Origin: Ficedula albicollis
Taxonomy: Eukaryota; Chordata; Aves; Passeriformes; Muscicapidae
NCBI RefSeq assembly: GCF_000247815.1
Contig: NC_021674.1
Location: 81,824,935-81,888,934 of the forward strand
Direction: 5' to 3'
Length of the DNA stretch: 64,000 nucleotides
Part shown: positions 11,159 through 24,358 of the stretch, in pieces
Numbering within the stretch: the stretch's first letter is position 1
Layout: each line of letters begins with the position of its first letter
Notes under the pieces: model-generated
Seen by the model: the letters and a program-made list of their open reading frames with translations, nothing else
Databases searched by the model: none
What the model was told of the DNA's origin: nothing
Program-made: the position numbers and the translations under genes

Positions 11159-11797
11159 AGGAACCTGCCTGGCTCTCCTGCCAAGATTAGGGGATGCTCA
11201 CTCCCTACAACTACCTGCCAGCAATTCCAAGGCATGAAGCTTACTCTGCCTCTCATCCCCCACCCCATACTCTCAGAAACCCAACAAGACAGCAACAAAA
11301 CATCAGTTAACAATCATCTTCTGAGACATCCAGGTGAATAAATTGAGGAGCACTTTGTGACTCATCCAGATCCAAGAACCCGCTTCAAGACCGGGCCAGC
11401 ATCCACCAGTTCCCTCAGCCTGGCAGGAGCACAGCCTTTGTAAAGCAGGAACACAGGTAAGGGCTATTAACAATGCCATCATCCTCTTGCAGCTTGCTCC
11501 TCAGCATTTGCTCCTCAGCTCTCTCTCCTTCTTGGCAAGTCTGACAATCTTATGGGCAAGGCACCTGTTTACTCTGCAGCCTGCTCCTAAGGTGCTGCCT
11601 GGACTGGGAGAATCCCTCAGCCTCCATCTGTACTGTGCTCCAGTACTGGCATATGTTTCATATTGTGACTTTCTTAGATTACAATTTTAGTTTTGCAAAC
11701 TGAAAGAGATCCATTGTATATATGGTCTTTTTATCCATGCTCTTAAAAATACAGATGAGAAAGCAAAGATGGACAGTACTGACACTAAGAAAAACAA
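11159..11797. other. Unique non-coding sequence
   Basis: Nothing recognised beyond a short GCTCCTCAGCA-type direct repeat near 11494-11520. Confidence 0.5.
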
Positions 11798-11939
11798 CCT
11801 GAGAATCCAAAGGAACCAGTTTGCCTGCGTTGTTTTGTGAACACTTCAGAAGGATTATCCTGCTGTTGCCTGAGAATCCAAAGTAACCAGTTTGCCTGCG
11901 TTGTTATGTGAACACTTCAGAAGGATTATCCTGCTGTTC
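11798..11939. repeat. 71-bp direct tandem duplication
   Basis: CCTGAGAATCCAAAGGAACC…GGATTATCCTGCTGTT occurs at 11798-11868 and abuts its second copy at 11869-11939, with two substitutions. Confidence 0.96.
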
Positions 11940-13570
11940 CTTTAATGAGATTGTACTGGGGAAAAAGGAGCAGGATGCAGGCATGGTGAATGTGTCTGGC
12001 AAATCTTTAAATGCCTGAGCAGTGATGATAATGCGAGCATGGGTTTATTGCTCTGCATTTTAGAAATACATTTCTAAAACTTCCAATTTTACAAGGCATC
12101 TATTTGCATACAGGCATTTCTGCCTCTACTTTCTGTAATTTTATTGCCACTGTAATAGAGATTTGGAAATCAAATGCACTTCACTATATTTCAAGGCTCT
12201 TCCTATGCTACTGGGTGATACCTGATTTAAGAAAAGAGGGTAATATTTGCCCTACACTCTCTGTATCTGATGGAAAAATACAGTAAATTGAGATGAAAAT
12301 ATCCATTCTTTGTGCATGTTTATGGATCTAAGGGAGGTGCAGGTTTCAGTCTCATAGAAGTTTTTACTCTTGCCTTATATAAGGTGAAACACATTATTCG
12401 GTTTCTTTCCTCCAGTCTCATGCTGGGTGCTGATAATGGGATGGTAGATTTATTTGCTGTAGAGTCTTCCTTGAGATTGTTCCAATTGCACCTTAGTCCT
12501 TTGAACTTGTCTGTCATTCCTGACTTCAAATTAAAAAGAGTATGGGAAGGGAGGAGCTGGCTTCCCTTTCTCCACTGAACTGCCTACTGTCATTATACAG
12601 CTTCCTTTCAGAACACCTGATAGTCCTAACTTCTGTTTTTTAGAAAATTTCTTTCCAGTCAGTAAGTTTTCACTAATTGGAGGCATTATTCTTAGAAGCA
12701 GCTCAGGTCTAATTATTTCTGTAACTTATATGTCCATTTTAACTTGAAAGTGGCACTTAAGGTCAAATCCTCTCCATCACTGCTTCCCCAGAAGCCTGCT
12801 GTAGGAGGTATTGAGGTGGTCTCCATGGAAAAACCCCAGCAGTCTGGGATTAAATTGGTATACAAGAAGGGGAAGATTTTGCTTTCCATCCCTACAGCCT
12901 CCTCTGGGAGCAGCAATATTTGGTGCTGAGCCACAGCCTTCAAGAGGACTCTCTTCTCAATTTATTTTTGGTTACCGTACAATACTGGATATAATTTTGT
13001 TACCCATTTTGCCTTAAGTCAAACTCTGATTACCTGACTTGAAATGTTATTGTGTGGTTTCTGAAAGAGTTATTTTAAAAATCATATTTAAGCATTGGAA
13101 GGAGAGCTGAACAAGCTGTAAAGAGGATATTATGTTGCTAAAAAGTTAGGAAGGGTGTTGTTGGAAGATAATGTCTTATAGAAAACTGGATAGACTGAAA
13201 AATAACCCTGCTACATCTGGATACTGTTTTTTCATGGCATTAAACAGCTATTACAGAACTCTATGCTGTCTTTCCCGCTGGGAAACAAGAGCTAAAATAA
13301 GCAAATTTTTAGCTATTTTTGCATTTCATTAACAAATGGTCTTACTTGAAAATGCAGTTCTCTAGATCTTGGCAGTAGCTAGATGCCTGTTGGCAGGAGC
13401 ATAAGTCTCCTCTGGAAGATCTGTAGGGACGGGTACTAAACCCATGAAACTCTAAGCATACCTGGCCATGTACTGTAGGGTGGGAGTGCTGGTGATGGCG
13501 CTGCTCAAAATACACTCCATGAGAACCACACCATTCCAGGGCTGTGCAGCAAACTGCAGCCTCCTATTGT
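11940..13570. other. Unique non-coding sequence
   Basis: No exon, RNA or mobile element recognised. The overlapping frames at 12312-12578 and 12713-13017 lack domains. Confidence 0.55.
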
Positions 13571-13572
13571 CA

Positions 13573-13730
13573 GACGTGCTGACTGTCTTTCAGATGAGCC
13601 CAGTGCTAAAGAAAAAGTAATATCCAGCTTATTTTCAAACTCCTGTAGCTCCTTAGGCATTGCCACAATATTATTCTCAACTCTGAGAATAAGTTTAATC
13701 TGCCCTTAAGATACCAGCGGCTGAAAGTAA
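13573..13730 (+). mobile_element. Possible ancient LINE 3' remnant (L2/L3/CR1-like)
   Basis: GTGCTGACTGTCTTTCAGAT at about 13576 resembles a motif near the 3' end of old vertebrate LINE and SINE families (CTGTCTTTC.GATGAG). The rest is too decayed to place by eye. The segment also holds a perfect hairpin, TTATTCTCA-actc-TGAGAATAA, at 13671-13692. Confidence 0.25.
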
Positions 13731-16627
13731 TCACCTAAACGTTATTATACACCTTTCCTTCTTCCAGTTACTTGCAAGGGACACAGTTATTGCAGGCAGG
13801 GAGTGGGTGTGGGGTGTTCATGCTCCCTGGTGTGTGGCTGGGGTGGTCCAGGGTCAGGTCCTGGCACTGCTGCTGGGGAGGACGTGGCATGCGAGGAGCA
13901 CGCCCCTGGATCCTGCTCTTCTGCAGACCTCTCTATTATTAGATTTGTGTTATTGATCTCTGCTCTCCCTGGAGCCAGGAAAAAGCCTCCTGCAAGAAGG
14001 TAATGAGAAAAGTAAGGCAAAACCTAAAGAACTGACTTGTTTGCTGTTAAGGAGCACTGCAAAATGCTGCTGTGCAGCTTAGATCATCTGCAGAGGTGAT
14101 GAAAATCACACTGGCACGGGTGTTATGCAACAGTTATGTCTTTGTTTTTTCTCTTAAAATGAACAAATTTGGATTATAGAGAAACATGGGATTCTAGGCA
14201 CTGGGCTAACTGAATTTCTCCCCAAATGTATACAAGTTTAAGGGAATATATCCCTTGAGCAGACTTGAATCATCCAGTGATGAAAAAGTTTAAGGTTTAC
14301 ACTACCAGTCTAAAAGTAGAAGTGTATGAAAGGCTGCTGAGAGCAAGAATGGTGTTCACCTACAACATTGTAATTAAATATTAAAAGTCATGTTCTAGGC
14401 CTGAGTGACTCCAGCATGCTCCTTTTTTGCCACCAGTCCTGCATGAGCACAGTGCCACATGTAATAGCATGCACAAGCAAGCATGCAGGGACCACAGTGC
14501 AAGGTGTCAGCCTGAGCTGTGTTGTCCAGTGCTTCCAGCCTGCAGTCCCTGTGTGAGGATGCAGAGGACATTATCTGCTCACATTTCTGTCCAGGCTATT
14601 AAGTCCTTGCTCTTGCTGATGCAGCAGTACTCATGCTGCATAGTGCACATCAGAAATCTTGTCTTTTTAGTGTTAAAATATCAGAAACTTCTTTAACTTT
14701 TGGATAAGCCTTGGTTGGTGTTAGTATAACTCTCCTGGAGTCAACAGAAAACACTCTCTCCAAAGAGCTCAGGTGAATTCAGAAGTGAATTAACCTTTCT
14801 GGAAGTGTGAAGAGACTTCCTAGGACTTTAGCTCATGACATGGTGTGTCTGGCTCTGAGCTCCTAATACTGTACTCAAAATGTTACAGTGGGTTGACATG
14901 ATATGAACATACCCTGTGGGTTCAGATTTGTTCCAGAAAAGTTGGATAGGCTAACTTTGTACTGAGAAGCTTTACACAAGATCAGGTTTCAGCTGTCCTG
15001 TGCAGCCACTGCTCCTGATTCCATGAAATTGGAATAAATCCCTTGCTGTTTGTGGAGGTTATTCAACAGAAATATGACCATCTGCATGTGTCTGCTCTGG
15101 ATCTTCTTTGTACTGCTGAGTAACCCGATAGCACATTGATAAGCACTGCTGATCTCAGAGGTATGAGCCTGAGATTAAAAACCATCTTGAAATAGTTAAA
15201 TATTTCCCTTAGCACTAGCTCTACTCCTATTGTTTCAGATATCCACTAGAAAAAGGGTGAGGGAGCATTAAAAACCAAAGGGAAAGAGTAAACGCAGCTT
15301 TCTTCTGAGTGATTATCTTGCATGTTTGTGAGAAAATGTTGCCTTGTACCCTTCCTCTTGTCTCCTTGATACACAAATTAATCATTAAGACTCTGCTAAT
15401 AAAGGCCATCTAGGTTGTCTGAAAAATTTCCTATGATTTTAACAAAGGGATAAATTCAATCAAGCATCTGTGGGTTTGCTGACCAATGTCAATCACAAGC
15501 CAAAGGCAGCAAGAGTGTTCTGCCCAAAGGCAGCCATGGATTTTAATCCATTGTTGCAAGTGCAGTATTTCACAGTGCTGTTTTATCTGTCCTCTGCCAA
15601 AGCTGTCTCTAACAGACTTGTACTACAGTCCTGCTGTCTCTTACCTACCTCTAATTCTTACAGAGCACTGAAATTTAGAATGCTACATCAAACCTGTTTC
15701 CTTACCACTCTCCTTAGTTCACTCACAGCAGTCCTGTTTGTGTCAACAAAACTTCATGAGAAGCATTGCCTGTTACCCTGAAGGGGACTGATGGCTCTTT
15801 TCCTTGTACCATTGCCCTGCTTTTCTAAATAAGATTTTATCTACAGCTGTTTCAGCTTCCTCTTGGTTCCTTTGTGCTGATATAAGTTCAAAACTGTAAT
15901 AAGAATCTTCCAGTAGCTTTTTCAGTTAGGGTTGTTACTAGGACAAAGATAAAATATTCCTGGGTCTTTTTCTAATGAATATTCCAAGTTTGCAATTCAT
16001 TATGGTGTGATTTGCCTAATGCTAATGGGAGAAAAAGGAACACCAGATGATGTGATGGTGCAAGGCTGAGCCTAATTTAGCAGAGCGAGCAAGAGACAGG
16101 CTCTGAGAGAAGCAGCTTTTCACATACTCAGGCACCCCCTGTACCTGAGACCTGCCCCTCTCATCTCTTCCATGACTTTGTGCTGCTCCTTCCAGCTGGT
16201 CCCAGCACTGAGCTTTGGGCACTGGCTTGCCTCCAGCCCATGATGGTGCCAGCTCAGATGCTACATGGTGTCAGACATCCACGTGACAGTGCTGTCCTTG
16301 TCACCAGCCCTAAGGGCCATTATAGCCATGGGCCAGCCCTGGCCACCAGTCCCCCTGGCCATGCTGATATTCTGCTATCCCTCTGTGATTATTCCAGCTG
16401 TGCTGTCCCATCAGCTGCTAGTCCACAGCCCACTTAAGGCTCATGCCAATGTTTGTCATCTCTGGGTCACCACACTCAGCCTTTTTGTGTCAGCTCAGCC
16501 CCTGTGAGAATACAATATTCCCATGTCACCTAAAATTGTGGAGAGGAGCTTCCTGCAGTTAAGCTTTGCATTTTTTGGGACTCTGGGCCTGAGCCTCTCC
16601 TTGTTGATTAAATACAAAACTGATGAA
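13731..16627. other. Unique non-coding sequence
   Basis: 13790-14003 is a GC-richer patch with overlapping opposite-strand frames but no domain. The remainder is AT-rich. No gene or mobile element recognised. Confidence 0.55.
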
Positions 16628-16629
16628 AC

Positions 16630-16711
<82 letters not shown>
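16628..16711. repeat. Compound (CA)n(TA)n(TG/TATG)n microsatellite
   Basis: About 47 bases of CA repeat (one CG interruption near 16634) run directly into about 27 bases of TA and then TGTATGTATG. Alternating purine-pyrimidine tracts of this kind can adopt non-B DNA and are usually polymorphic. The open frames across it on both strands are artefacts of the repeat. Confidence 0.97.
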
Positions 16712-16712
<1 letters not shown>

Positions 16713-18248
16713 ATTACTGGCTGTTGTATTTCAACAGAACAGACCTGAAGACTGACAAAAAACCCCCCAAAACAAAGACAGGTAAACACCTCCTTCTTAC
16801 TCTCTCTGACATGTTGCCATTTCATTTAATTCTTGCTCACATTTCCCCTCTTGCAGTTGCAGAGACCCTTCTGTTTGACTGATGAGCACTAGGCTCTCCC
16901 ACATTCTGGAGCAGGGACACAATGCACCTGCCATTCTTGGCAGACCTTCTCTCAGTTGTACAGACAGAGGCCAGGCCATGGGCGGCCACCTGAGTCCTCA
17001 TGGGCATGTTCTTGGCATCCTCTGAAACTCCTTCTGTACTTAGAAACCTGTAATGGCCGGTTAGGGACTTGTCTGTCTGTTGGCCAAAAAGAGAAAGCAC
17101 ATGAAGTGTGTTTGTGTAAAAAGTATAAAGGGAGAGACAACTGAGGAAAAGCTTCAGAAACAAATTCTGTTTCTCGAGTGTGTTTAAGCAGCAGCTGGCT
17201 GCAGATGATAATTATCCTCTTTTTAGGAACAATAAATTAAAGCAGTGGGAGATAAAGGCAAAAACTGAGCTGATAATTAATAAAGACTTTTAATGACTGT
17301 AATTAAAGATATATTAGAAACTTATAACTAAAGTATGAAGCTGATTTAAAATGGCAGTTACTTTCTTTCAAACGATGACTGATATTTGACAAAGTTCAAT
17401 TAGCAGTGTTTGTATTAAAGTGTACTCAGTGTGTGGTTGCTGGATAAACTTGTCAGAATGGGTAATGACATCCTTTCCAAGAATATCTGCAGACTTTAAA
17501 AGGACACTGGGACTTCTGAGCTGGGAGGATACTCAGCAAATTCATACAATACATGGGGAGTATCTGTGGCTGCAGAGCTGTCCCCAGCAAAAGCAGATAA
17601 GAAAACACGGATTCTAGCTGTCCCTGTACGCCTGCAATGTTAAAGAGTTTCAGAACAAGGCTGATTGTGTTCACTTTAAGAGGTCACACGTCAAAATGAT
17701 ATGACATAGCAAAGCTGTTTTTCCCTTGATGAGATTCATAATTAATTGCAGAGCACAGTATCAAAATAAAACTTGCATGTTTTTAGAGCTAAGGGACCCA
17801 AACTGGAGATCTGGGAACCCAGACCCCCTCCCTCCAAGAACAGCAGCAGTCCCTGGAAGTGCAGCGGTAAAATTTCTTACTCATCAAAGGCAGTCTTAGA
17901 TCCTCCAACAAATGGTCCTGTTAGCAGCTGTTCAATGGTTAATTATGTCTCACTGTAGATTTCTCTGTTTCCATGTGTGTGTGGGTCCCTGCCTTCCTCC
18001 TCTCTTTGGAGTTACCCAGAGAAGGTCTGTTAAACTATGCATTAGCTGGAAATACAGGCAGGTTTAGTATTCTGAGAAAGCAAGCTAAGTAAGAATAATG
18101 TGGCACACTTCTGGAGGCCTCCCAGGAACTGGCAGAAAAAGAACTGAACCAGCATTTCAGCTGTGAAAATGAAGGTTTCTAGCCATTAATGCCTAAATTC
18201 TGCTCAAATGCTTTGTTTAGCTGTTTCATCTAAATGGATTGTCGAAAG
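16712..18248. other. Unique sequence with TAAT-rich island
   Basis: 17190-17420 is strongly AT-rich, free of recognised repeats, and packed with ATTA/TAAT cores (GATAATTATCC, GATAATTAATAAAG, GTAATTAAAG). This resembles developmental conserved non-coding elements. The rest of the block shows nothing recognisable. Confidence 0.35.
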
Positions 18249-18345
18249 GTTGGAACGGGAATAGGAGGAGAGCAGAGCTCAGGTAGGGCTTGAGCTCGTT
18301 GGAACAGGAATAAGAGGAGAGCAGAGCTCAGGTAGGGCTTGAGCT
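18249..18345. repeat. 48-bp direct tandem duplication
   Basis: GTTGGAACGGGAATAGGAGG…GTAGGGCTTGAGCT at 18249 recurs at 18298 with two substitutions, 49 bases apart. Confidence 0.95.
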
Positions 18346-21300
18346 TTGTTTCTGAAATTTTGGGCATGATGGAAATTATCTTAGGTCAGAGTGATTTAGA
18401 ACACAAACATCCAAACAAAATCTCTTTTGCTGAGGCTTAGCCATGGCTAACAGCCAAACACCCAACCAGCTGCTCACCTCACCCCTCCAGTGGGATGGGG
18501 CCAGAAAATAGGACTTGACTCAGGGAAAATTACTTTTAATTTATTGCCAGTTAAATAGATTAGAGTGGGGACAAACAAAATTAAAAACATTAAACCAGCA
18601 CCTTTCCTTCCCTGTTTTTCATGCTCAGCTTCACTGCTTCCTTCCTGATGTTTCATCCCCCAAGAAGTGCAGGGGAGCAGGAAATGGGGATTTGCTCCTC
18701 TCTGCTGCTCCTCCCTTTGCCTGGAAATGTCTGTGCCTGGCACAGGGTAGCCCATGGCCATCTCTCACATCTTGCAGCCCCCCAGTGCCTTGACACCTGT
18801 GCCCAATTGGTGCCTTTGCAGTGAAAGGGCAATTTTGGTGCTTTACTGAATCGAGACCAAGGTCAGACGTCACTGCTGGTTTTGGCCTCTTCTCTCATGC
18901 TGGATGGTCACCCAGAAAATGAATGGAAACCTTTGGAAAATGAAGGGCTTGCTGTGCATGGTTAGATAAGAAGTGGTGCACAGTTAGATAACATCAGAAG
19001 TGCCAGCAATGTCTTACTTCCCACTAGAGGAAAATAATTAGTAGTGAAGATGGCAGTGGATATGCAAGAAATGTTAACATGGATGCAAGCAAGGCAGCAA
19101 GGCAAGGTGACTGTGCAGAGCAGTGAGCAAATGGGAATTCCTGTGAGAAATGGGACAGAGAGGAACTTTTGTGATTGCCGTATTTCAACCAGCCCAGACA
19201 TGCCACCACAACTTGCTGCTGGCATTTCTGAATAGCATTTTCCCAGATAGTTCCATATTTCAAAAATTAAATATATTTACCTGAATTACATAATTATGCA
19301 CCATTATACAAGTCAAGTATCTGCATTAGAATTAACAAAATTCTATATATGTGCTCTCATTCTAAAGTAATTTCTATTAGAATAACCTAAACACCCACTG
19401 AAATACAGAAATAGGCACATTTGGGAATATTTTCCTCTGTGTCTCCATATGTTTCTATATTTAAACATATTTTTATATTGCAGCTAATTATGTATATGTA
19501 CATAATTTCTTTATTGCTGTGAACAAACAGGAAGAGATCTGTTAATTTTTCAGGTAAAAAAAAGAAATAAGCTGTGAGACTGAAGTTTTTGTTACATTTT
19601 CATACGGATGAATAAAGAAAACATTCGTAAGCATCTGTCAAGATTTATATTTGATGTTTCTCATTTAAACTTGTAATTTAAAGCATGAATAAAATATGAA
19701 TGGTACAGGTAATGTTCTTTTCACTCTTTTCACCATTTTAGTGCAAATGTTGAATGCACCAAGGGCACAGATGACTCTCAAGACAAGCAGTCCTTAACCG
19801 TCTCTCACTGGGGAGAAGTTTTAATAAAATCAGATAATAATGAAAGAGAACTGTTTTCCCTTACCTAAGACTTGTTTGTGAAGCAAATCTGTGCTCTTGC
19901 TCTTTGGGAGGGAAACAGAGAGCATGTCCAAAGGGATCCATTCCAGTACTGCAAAATGCAGATCTTAAGAGCTGTGTTGAGTTTGCTACAGTCTCTCCTC
20001 TGTACCTCAGTGGACAAGATTTTTCTAAAAATTGGAAGCAGAATCAAAGATGAGATTAGCTGGAGAGTCTGAGACAAGTGCAATGGTCAAAGGTAATGTG
20101 AACCCAGCACAGGAGCAAGGCCATTTCTTCACTTCTATTTTCACCAGAAGATGCCAAAAAGAGTCTTGCCCAGTCTTTCTGCTTATGGAAAGAAGAACTG
20201 ACTCACTGCTGGAGGTTAAAGTTATCAAGAGGAGACGTGCTTGTCAAGCCATTGAACGTGACATACACTTTCTGTCCATTTTCTAAACTGTGCTAATCTG
20301 GACTCGAAGAGTTTTTCTATCAATTTGGTATTTAATATTACACCCCAGAGAACTGGCAAATGCCTAACACTTATTCATAGAAAAAGAAAGCCCAAACAAA
20401 AAAATCTCTAAAGCAATGGCCTTGGCAACTATGGATCACAAATTCTTTCTTAAGAAATTATAAAAAACCACTTGACACAATGAGAAATTTCACCGACTGC
20501 TCACGTCACTCTTTAAAGAAATATTTTCCTATATAAAATAGGAAAAAGAAGGACGACTTCCATAAAACTCGAGATGGAGAAACATACCAAGTGAGCCACA
20601 TAAAAGAGCAGTCCACAGCCTTGTATACCTCTACAGCAAAATTCCCTTTATACACAGAATTGGTAGAATGAGTTTGTGAGGGTGACCCTGCCCTGCCATC
20701 CTCGCTGTGTGCAAGGCAATGTCCATGGGCCACTGCTTTTCTTTCCTTACACATTGCTCCCAGAGAGTGACAAGAGCAGACACCAGCAGTGTAAACTCAT
20801 CAGCATTTCAGCATGGGGAGAGATGAAGGCACCTCTGAGGAGTCATTCAAAGAGTGAACAAGTGCTGAGCCAGCACCTTGATCCCAATTCCTTACCCTCT
20901 CCTTGATACTCACAGCAGAACTGAGTTACCTTCAGTAAATGGGGCTGGAGAACTTTTCACAGACCAGAAAAATCTAATAGATGATATCTTGACTCTTTCA
21001 AAAAAATACAGTAGGCTATCTTTGGACTTATCTTTCTGTTTGTCCTAAATTTACTCTCATATGTGTGATCAAAGTCGTGTAAATAATGACACTTCAAACA
21101 GTGGATCAAAGGAAGAACAGAACAACTGCTTCACAAACATTTATTATCTGCATAATTAAATCAAGACTGTGAACAGAAGTTTGTGGAAAAAAAAAACCTG
21201 TCTGTTTGGGATGTGCAGTTAGAAAGAAAGGTAAAATTACCCCAAGCCTAAGTATAATTCTGTCTTGTGTTTAGGAGATAGCTAATTAAATCTTGCTTTT

Positions 21301-21563
21301 TTCCTCAGTCAGTGTGATGACTTTCACTAAATGCATTTCAAACTTTTAAAGGTTGTTAGGAAAGAAACCAATGGAAAATTAAAAGTTATGTTGTGTTTGC
21401 TAATGTCCACAACATGAATTGTTCTGTTTGCCACCGTCACCTCTGTACTTATGATGTAAAATCCTACTTATATGCAACTACTATTGAAAAGTGTGATAGA
21501 GGAAACAAGGTTCAATTGAAACGTCTCTATTATAGAACATATACCAATCCCCTCAGAAAAACC
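18346..21563. other. Unique non-coding sequence
   Basis: Includes an AT-rich stretch (19250-19720) with GCTAATTATGTATATGTACA near 19483. No gene recognised; frames at 18474-18873, 18962-19263 and 19865-20286 overlap on opposite strands without domains. Confidence 0.55.
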
Positions 21564-21674
21564 CAAAACCACCAAAAAACACCAAAAAAAGCAGCAACAA
21601 TAAACCCCCTCAAACAAAAACAAAACCACCAAAAAACACCAAAAAAAAGCAGCAACAATAAACCCCCTCAAACA
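21564..21674. repeat. A/C-rich direct duplication (about 58-bp offset)
   Basis: AAAACCACCAAAAAACACCA…GCAGCAACAATAAACCCCCT occurs twice in tandem (about 21564 and 21622) with an A-run length change. Confidence 0.93.
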
Positions 21675-21948
21675 ACTAACAAAAAAATAAACAAACAAAC
21701 AAACAAAAAAAAAACACACAAAAAACCCCTAAAAAGATACCCCTAGCAAAAAAAGAAAAAAAGATACCACCTAGCAAATCTGATGAACTGCCCACATTTA
21801 AAATTATTCTCCCAACTAACAAAAAAATAAACAAACAAACAAACAAAAAACACACAAAAAAACCCTAAAAAGATACCCCTAGCAAAAAAAGAAAAAAAGA
21901 TACCACCTAGCAAATCTGATGAACTGCCCACATTTAAAATTATTCTCC
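21673..21948. repeat. A-rich direct tandem duplication (about 140-bp unit)
   Basis: CAACTAACAAAAAAATAAAC…(AAAC)n…GATACCACCTAGCAAATCTG…TTATTCTCC at 21673-21812 recurs at 21813-21948. Differences are mainly in A-run lengths, so slippage or consensus errors are likely. The 117-codon plus frame and the T-rich minus frames here are low-complexity artefacts. Confidence 0.95.
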
Positions 21949-22864
21949 TTGAAGAATTGCATTATAACAGCCAAATTTCAATTTCCAGTGTTTGTTCACT
22001 CTCTGTTTGGAGGAGGGGTTTGTTGGTGCCTGCAGTCAAGCCCTTGCCATGCTTTAATCCATCAGTGCATGTGAGCCCTCACAGCTAAAGGATGCTTGCT
22101 TTAGTTTCTCTTCCATCAAGACATGGCTCAAAAGGGAGAGTGACTTGCCTAATCTGCATGAGGAGCATCAAGATGCCTGGATGCAGCAGGTGGAGAAAAA
22201 AAAAAACAAACCACAACCACACCAGCTTTTGCTTTGATCCAAAATCCCAGGAAGGCATTGATTTTATTGGCTCTGGAGCAGTGACTCAGGCCTGGTTTCA
22301 GAAGGATTTCAAATGTGTTTTCCTGCATGCCTTGTTGAATTCATGAGCCAGAGCAGCTTTCTGAATCCATGCTTAAATTGATATGGCAGGCAAGGAAGTG
22401 GAGGTGCTAAATGCAAACAGCCTTTGGTGCCTCTCAGCTGGCAGGCAGAACCACTCCCCAGGAGAGCAAAGCAAAGGCAGTCCTGCTTCATGCAGCCTTT
22501 GGGTGGTTACCAGGGCACCAAAGAGATGCTGATGCACAATGATCTTTCCAGGTTGTCATGGAATGATGGTAAAGAAGAGCTCATTTCACTGTTTTCATCT
22601 TGAAGAAAACTTCCCTTTTAGCACAAATGTAATAGAATGTACACGACAGGTTTATTTCTCACATCTGTGTTGGGTTATGATTTCTGTCATTAGCATGATT
22701 ACACTTGTTATGTGCACAGAAATCAGCAATGTTTATTTTCTCATGTATCTAAAACATCAGGATGATGGTTATATGCTGCATCCGAAATATCAAGTTACTT
22801 AAATCTCAAGTTCTTACAATAACATATCACTTTCTCGGTCTAATAAATACTTAATATTTTTACG
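21949..22864. other. Unique non-coding sequence
   Basis: Nothing recognised; an A-run interrupts at about 22196-22206. Confidence 0.5.
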
Positions 22865-23017
22865 AGCTTGAAAAATCACAGTGCAGAATGTTAGATTTAC
22901 CAACATAGGTAGATGATATTTAATGCAGAAACATTTATAAAGCTTGAAAAATCACAGGGCAGAATGTTAGATTTACCAGCATGGGTAGATGATATTTAAT
23001 GCAGAAACATTTATAAA
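22865..23017. repeat. 76-bp direct tandem duplication
   Basis: AGCTTGAAAAATCACAGTGC…GCAGAAACATTTATAA at 22865-22940 abuts a second copy at 22941-23016 with three substitutions. Confidence 0.96.
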
Positions 23018-23784
23018 ATCAGAACACGTGGGAACCAGGAAGCAGCAGCTATTTCACTTGGTGCAGTTTCCTTATTTTACAACACTTTCTAGTCCAGTCT
23101 CCTTCCTGAGCAATCCCAAGGTCATCACCTCACAGCTTTGAGCAGCAGGTCATTTAACCTGCTTACAGCTATGAGAGATGTAACGTGATTTTTTAAAAGT
23201 TTACTTTGAATTTATTTTTCTTTAACTTCCAATTGCATTCTCCTTATTAACCTTCTGCACTAAAGCTAAAAAAGAAGCTTCTGTTATCTCATCATTTATT
23301 ATTTTGGTCACTTCTATTTAATCTCTACTCATGAACATATTTTTCTAACTTGTTTTCATAACTTATATTTTTTGGTCTTAGGATTACTGCTGTCCTTTTT
23401 GACTAATTTTTTTCTCTTATAAAAAACTTGAAAGAAAAAGAAGCCATCAATTTGATCAAAGGTAATGCCCAGCATATTGTCCATTCATGTTTTTCTTCCT
23501 ATTAACTAAACAGAAATATCTTGGGTGAGGAAACTTCTTTAGAACACATGGTTTAAAATATTTTTTTGAATCAAGTACCACTTGTGTTATAGTTGTCCCT
23601 TTTTAGGAAAGTCAGTATTAACTCTATATTTAGGATATTATGTGCTATTATAAGAATTCTTGGAGACCTTTTATAAGAAAGTCTAACAGCATTGCTTGTG
23701 TCAGGCTTTTGAGATTTTCAGCTGAAGACAAGTGCTTGGGGTAGATAATGCTTTTTCCTCCCCACTTCTGCCCATGAGAATACG
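23018..23784. other. Unique AT-rich non-coding sequence
   Basis: Nothing recognised. Confidence 0.5.
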
Positions 23785-23873
23785 TTTATACTTAGCTGAG
23801 ATACAGGCTGTTAAATAGCTGCAAATTCATTTATACTTCGCTGAGATACAGGCTGTTAAATAGCTGCAAATTC
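23785..23873. repeat. 45-bp direct tandem duplication
   Basis: TTTATACTTAGCTGAGATAC…TAGCTGCAAATTC occurs at 23785 and 23830 with one substitution. Confidence 0.95.
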
Positions 23874-24276
23874 TTTCACTGGTTCTCTGCTGGAAAGCCT
23901 TGGCATCCCATCAAATTGATAACAGACAGTCCTTCAGCATCATTGCCACTGCTGCCTCTGGCATCACCAGGAGGGGGGAAAGCAAGGGTGGGCAGGGAAA
24001 AGCAAAGCCAGTAGCTTTGATTTCTGCCCTTCTGACCTGGGACCCCCCATAAGGCTCCTCCTTGTCTGGCTGTGGAGGAGAGAGAAGCCAGCCTGGTTTG
24101 CTGTGAGAAGCTTCCTAGACCCCCTCTCACCCCCGGTAAGGTTACCCAGGTGGCCAGCTGCTGTCTTACAAAGGAAAAAACATGGGTTCCCGTGGTGATG
24201 ACACATAGAAAGCCTTTGCTGAAACGAAGTAATTTCAAACTGCCAGCTGTGTGCCTCCCAGTCCCTTCTCCTGTTC
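23874..24276. other. Unique non-coding sequence
   Basis: A 226-codon minus-strand frame spans 23876-24556 but has no recognisable domain, and it includes a peptide repeat created by the 42-bp DNA duplication at its middle. I do not call it as a gene. Confidence 0.5.
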
Positions 24277-24358
24277 TTACGTAGTGCCTGTGCTGGCCAT
24301 GCCCACTGCTCTTCTCTCTTATGTAGTGCCTGTGCTGGCCATGCCCACTGCTCTTCTC
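24277..24358. repeat. 42-bp direct tandem duplication
   Basis: TTACGTAGTGCCTGTGCTGG…CACTGCTCTTCTC at 24277 recurs at 24319 with one substitution. Confidence 0.95.

Noticed and set aside
21393..21746. 117-codon Lys/Asn/Thr-rich plus-strand frame
   Set aside because: Low-complexity translation of the A/C-rich duplicated tract.
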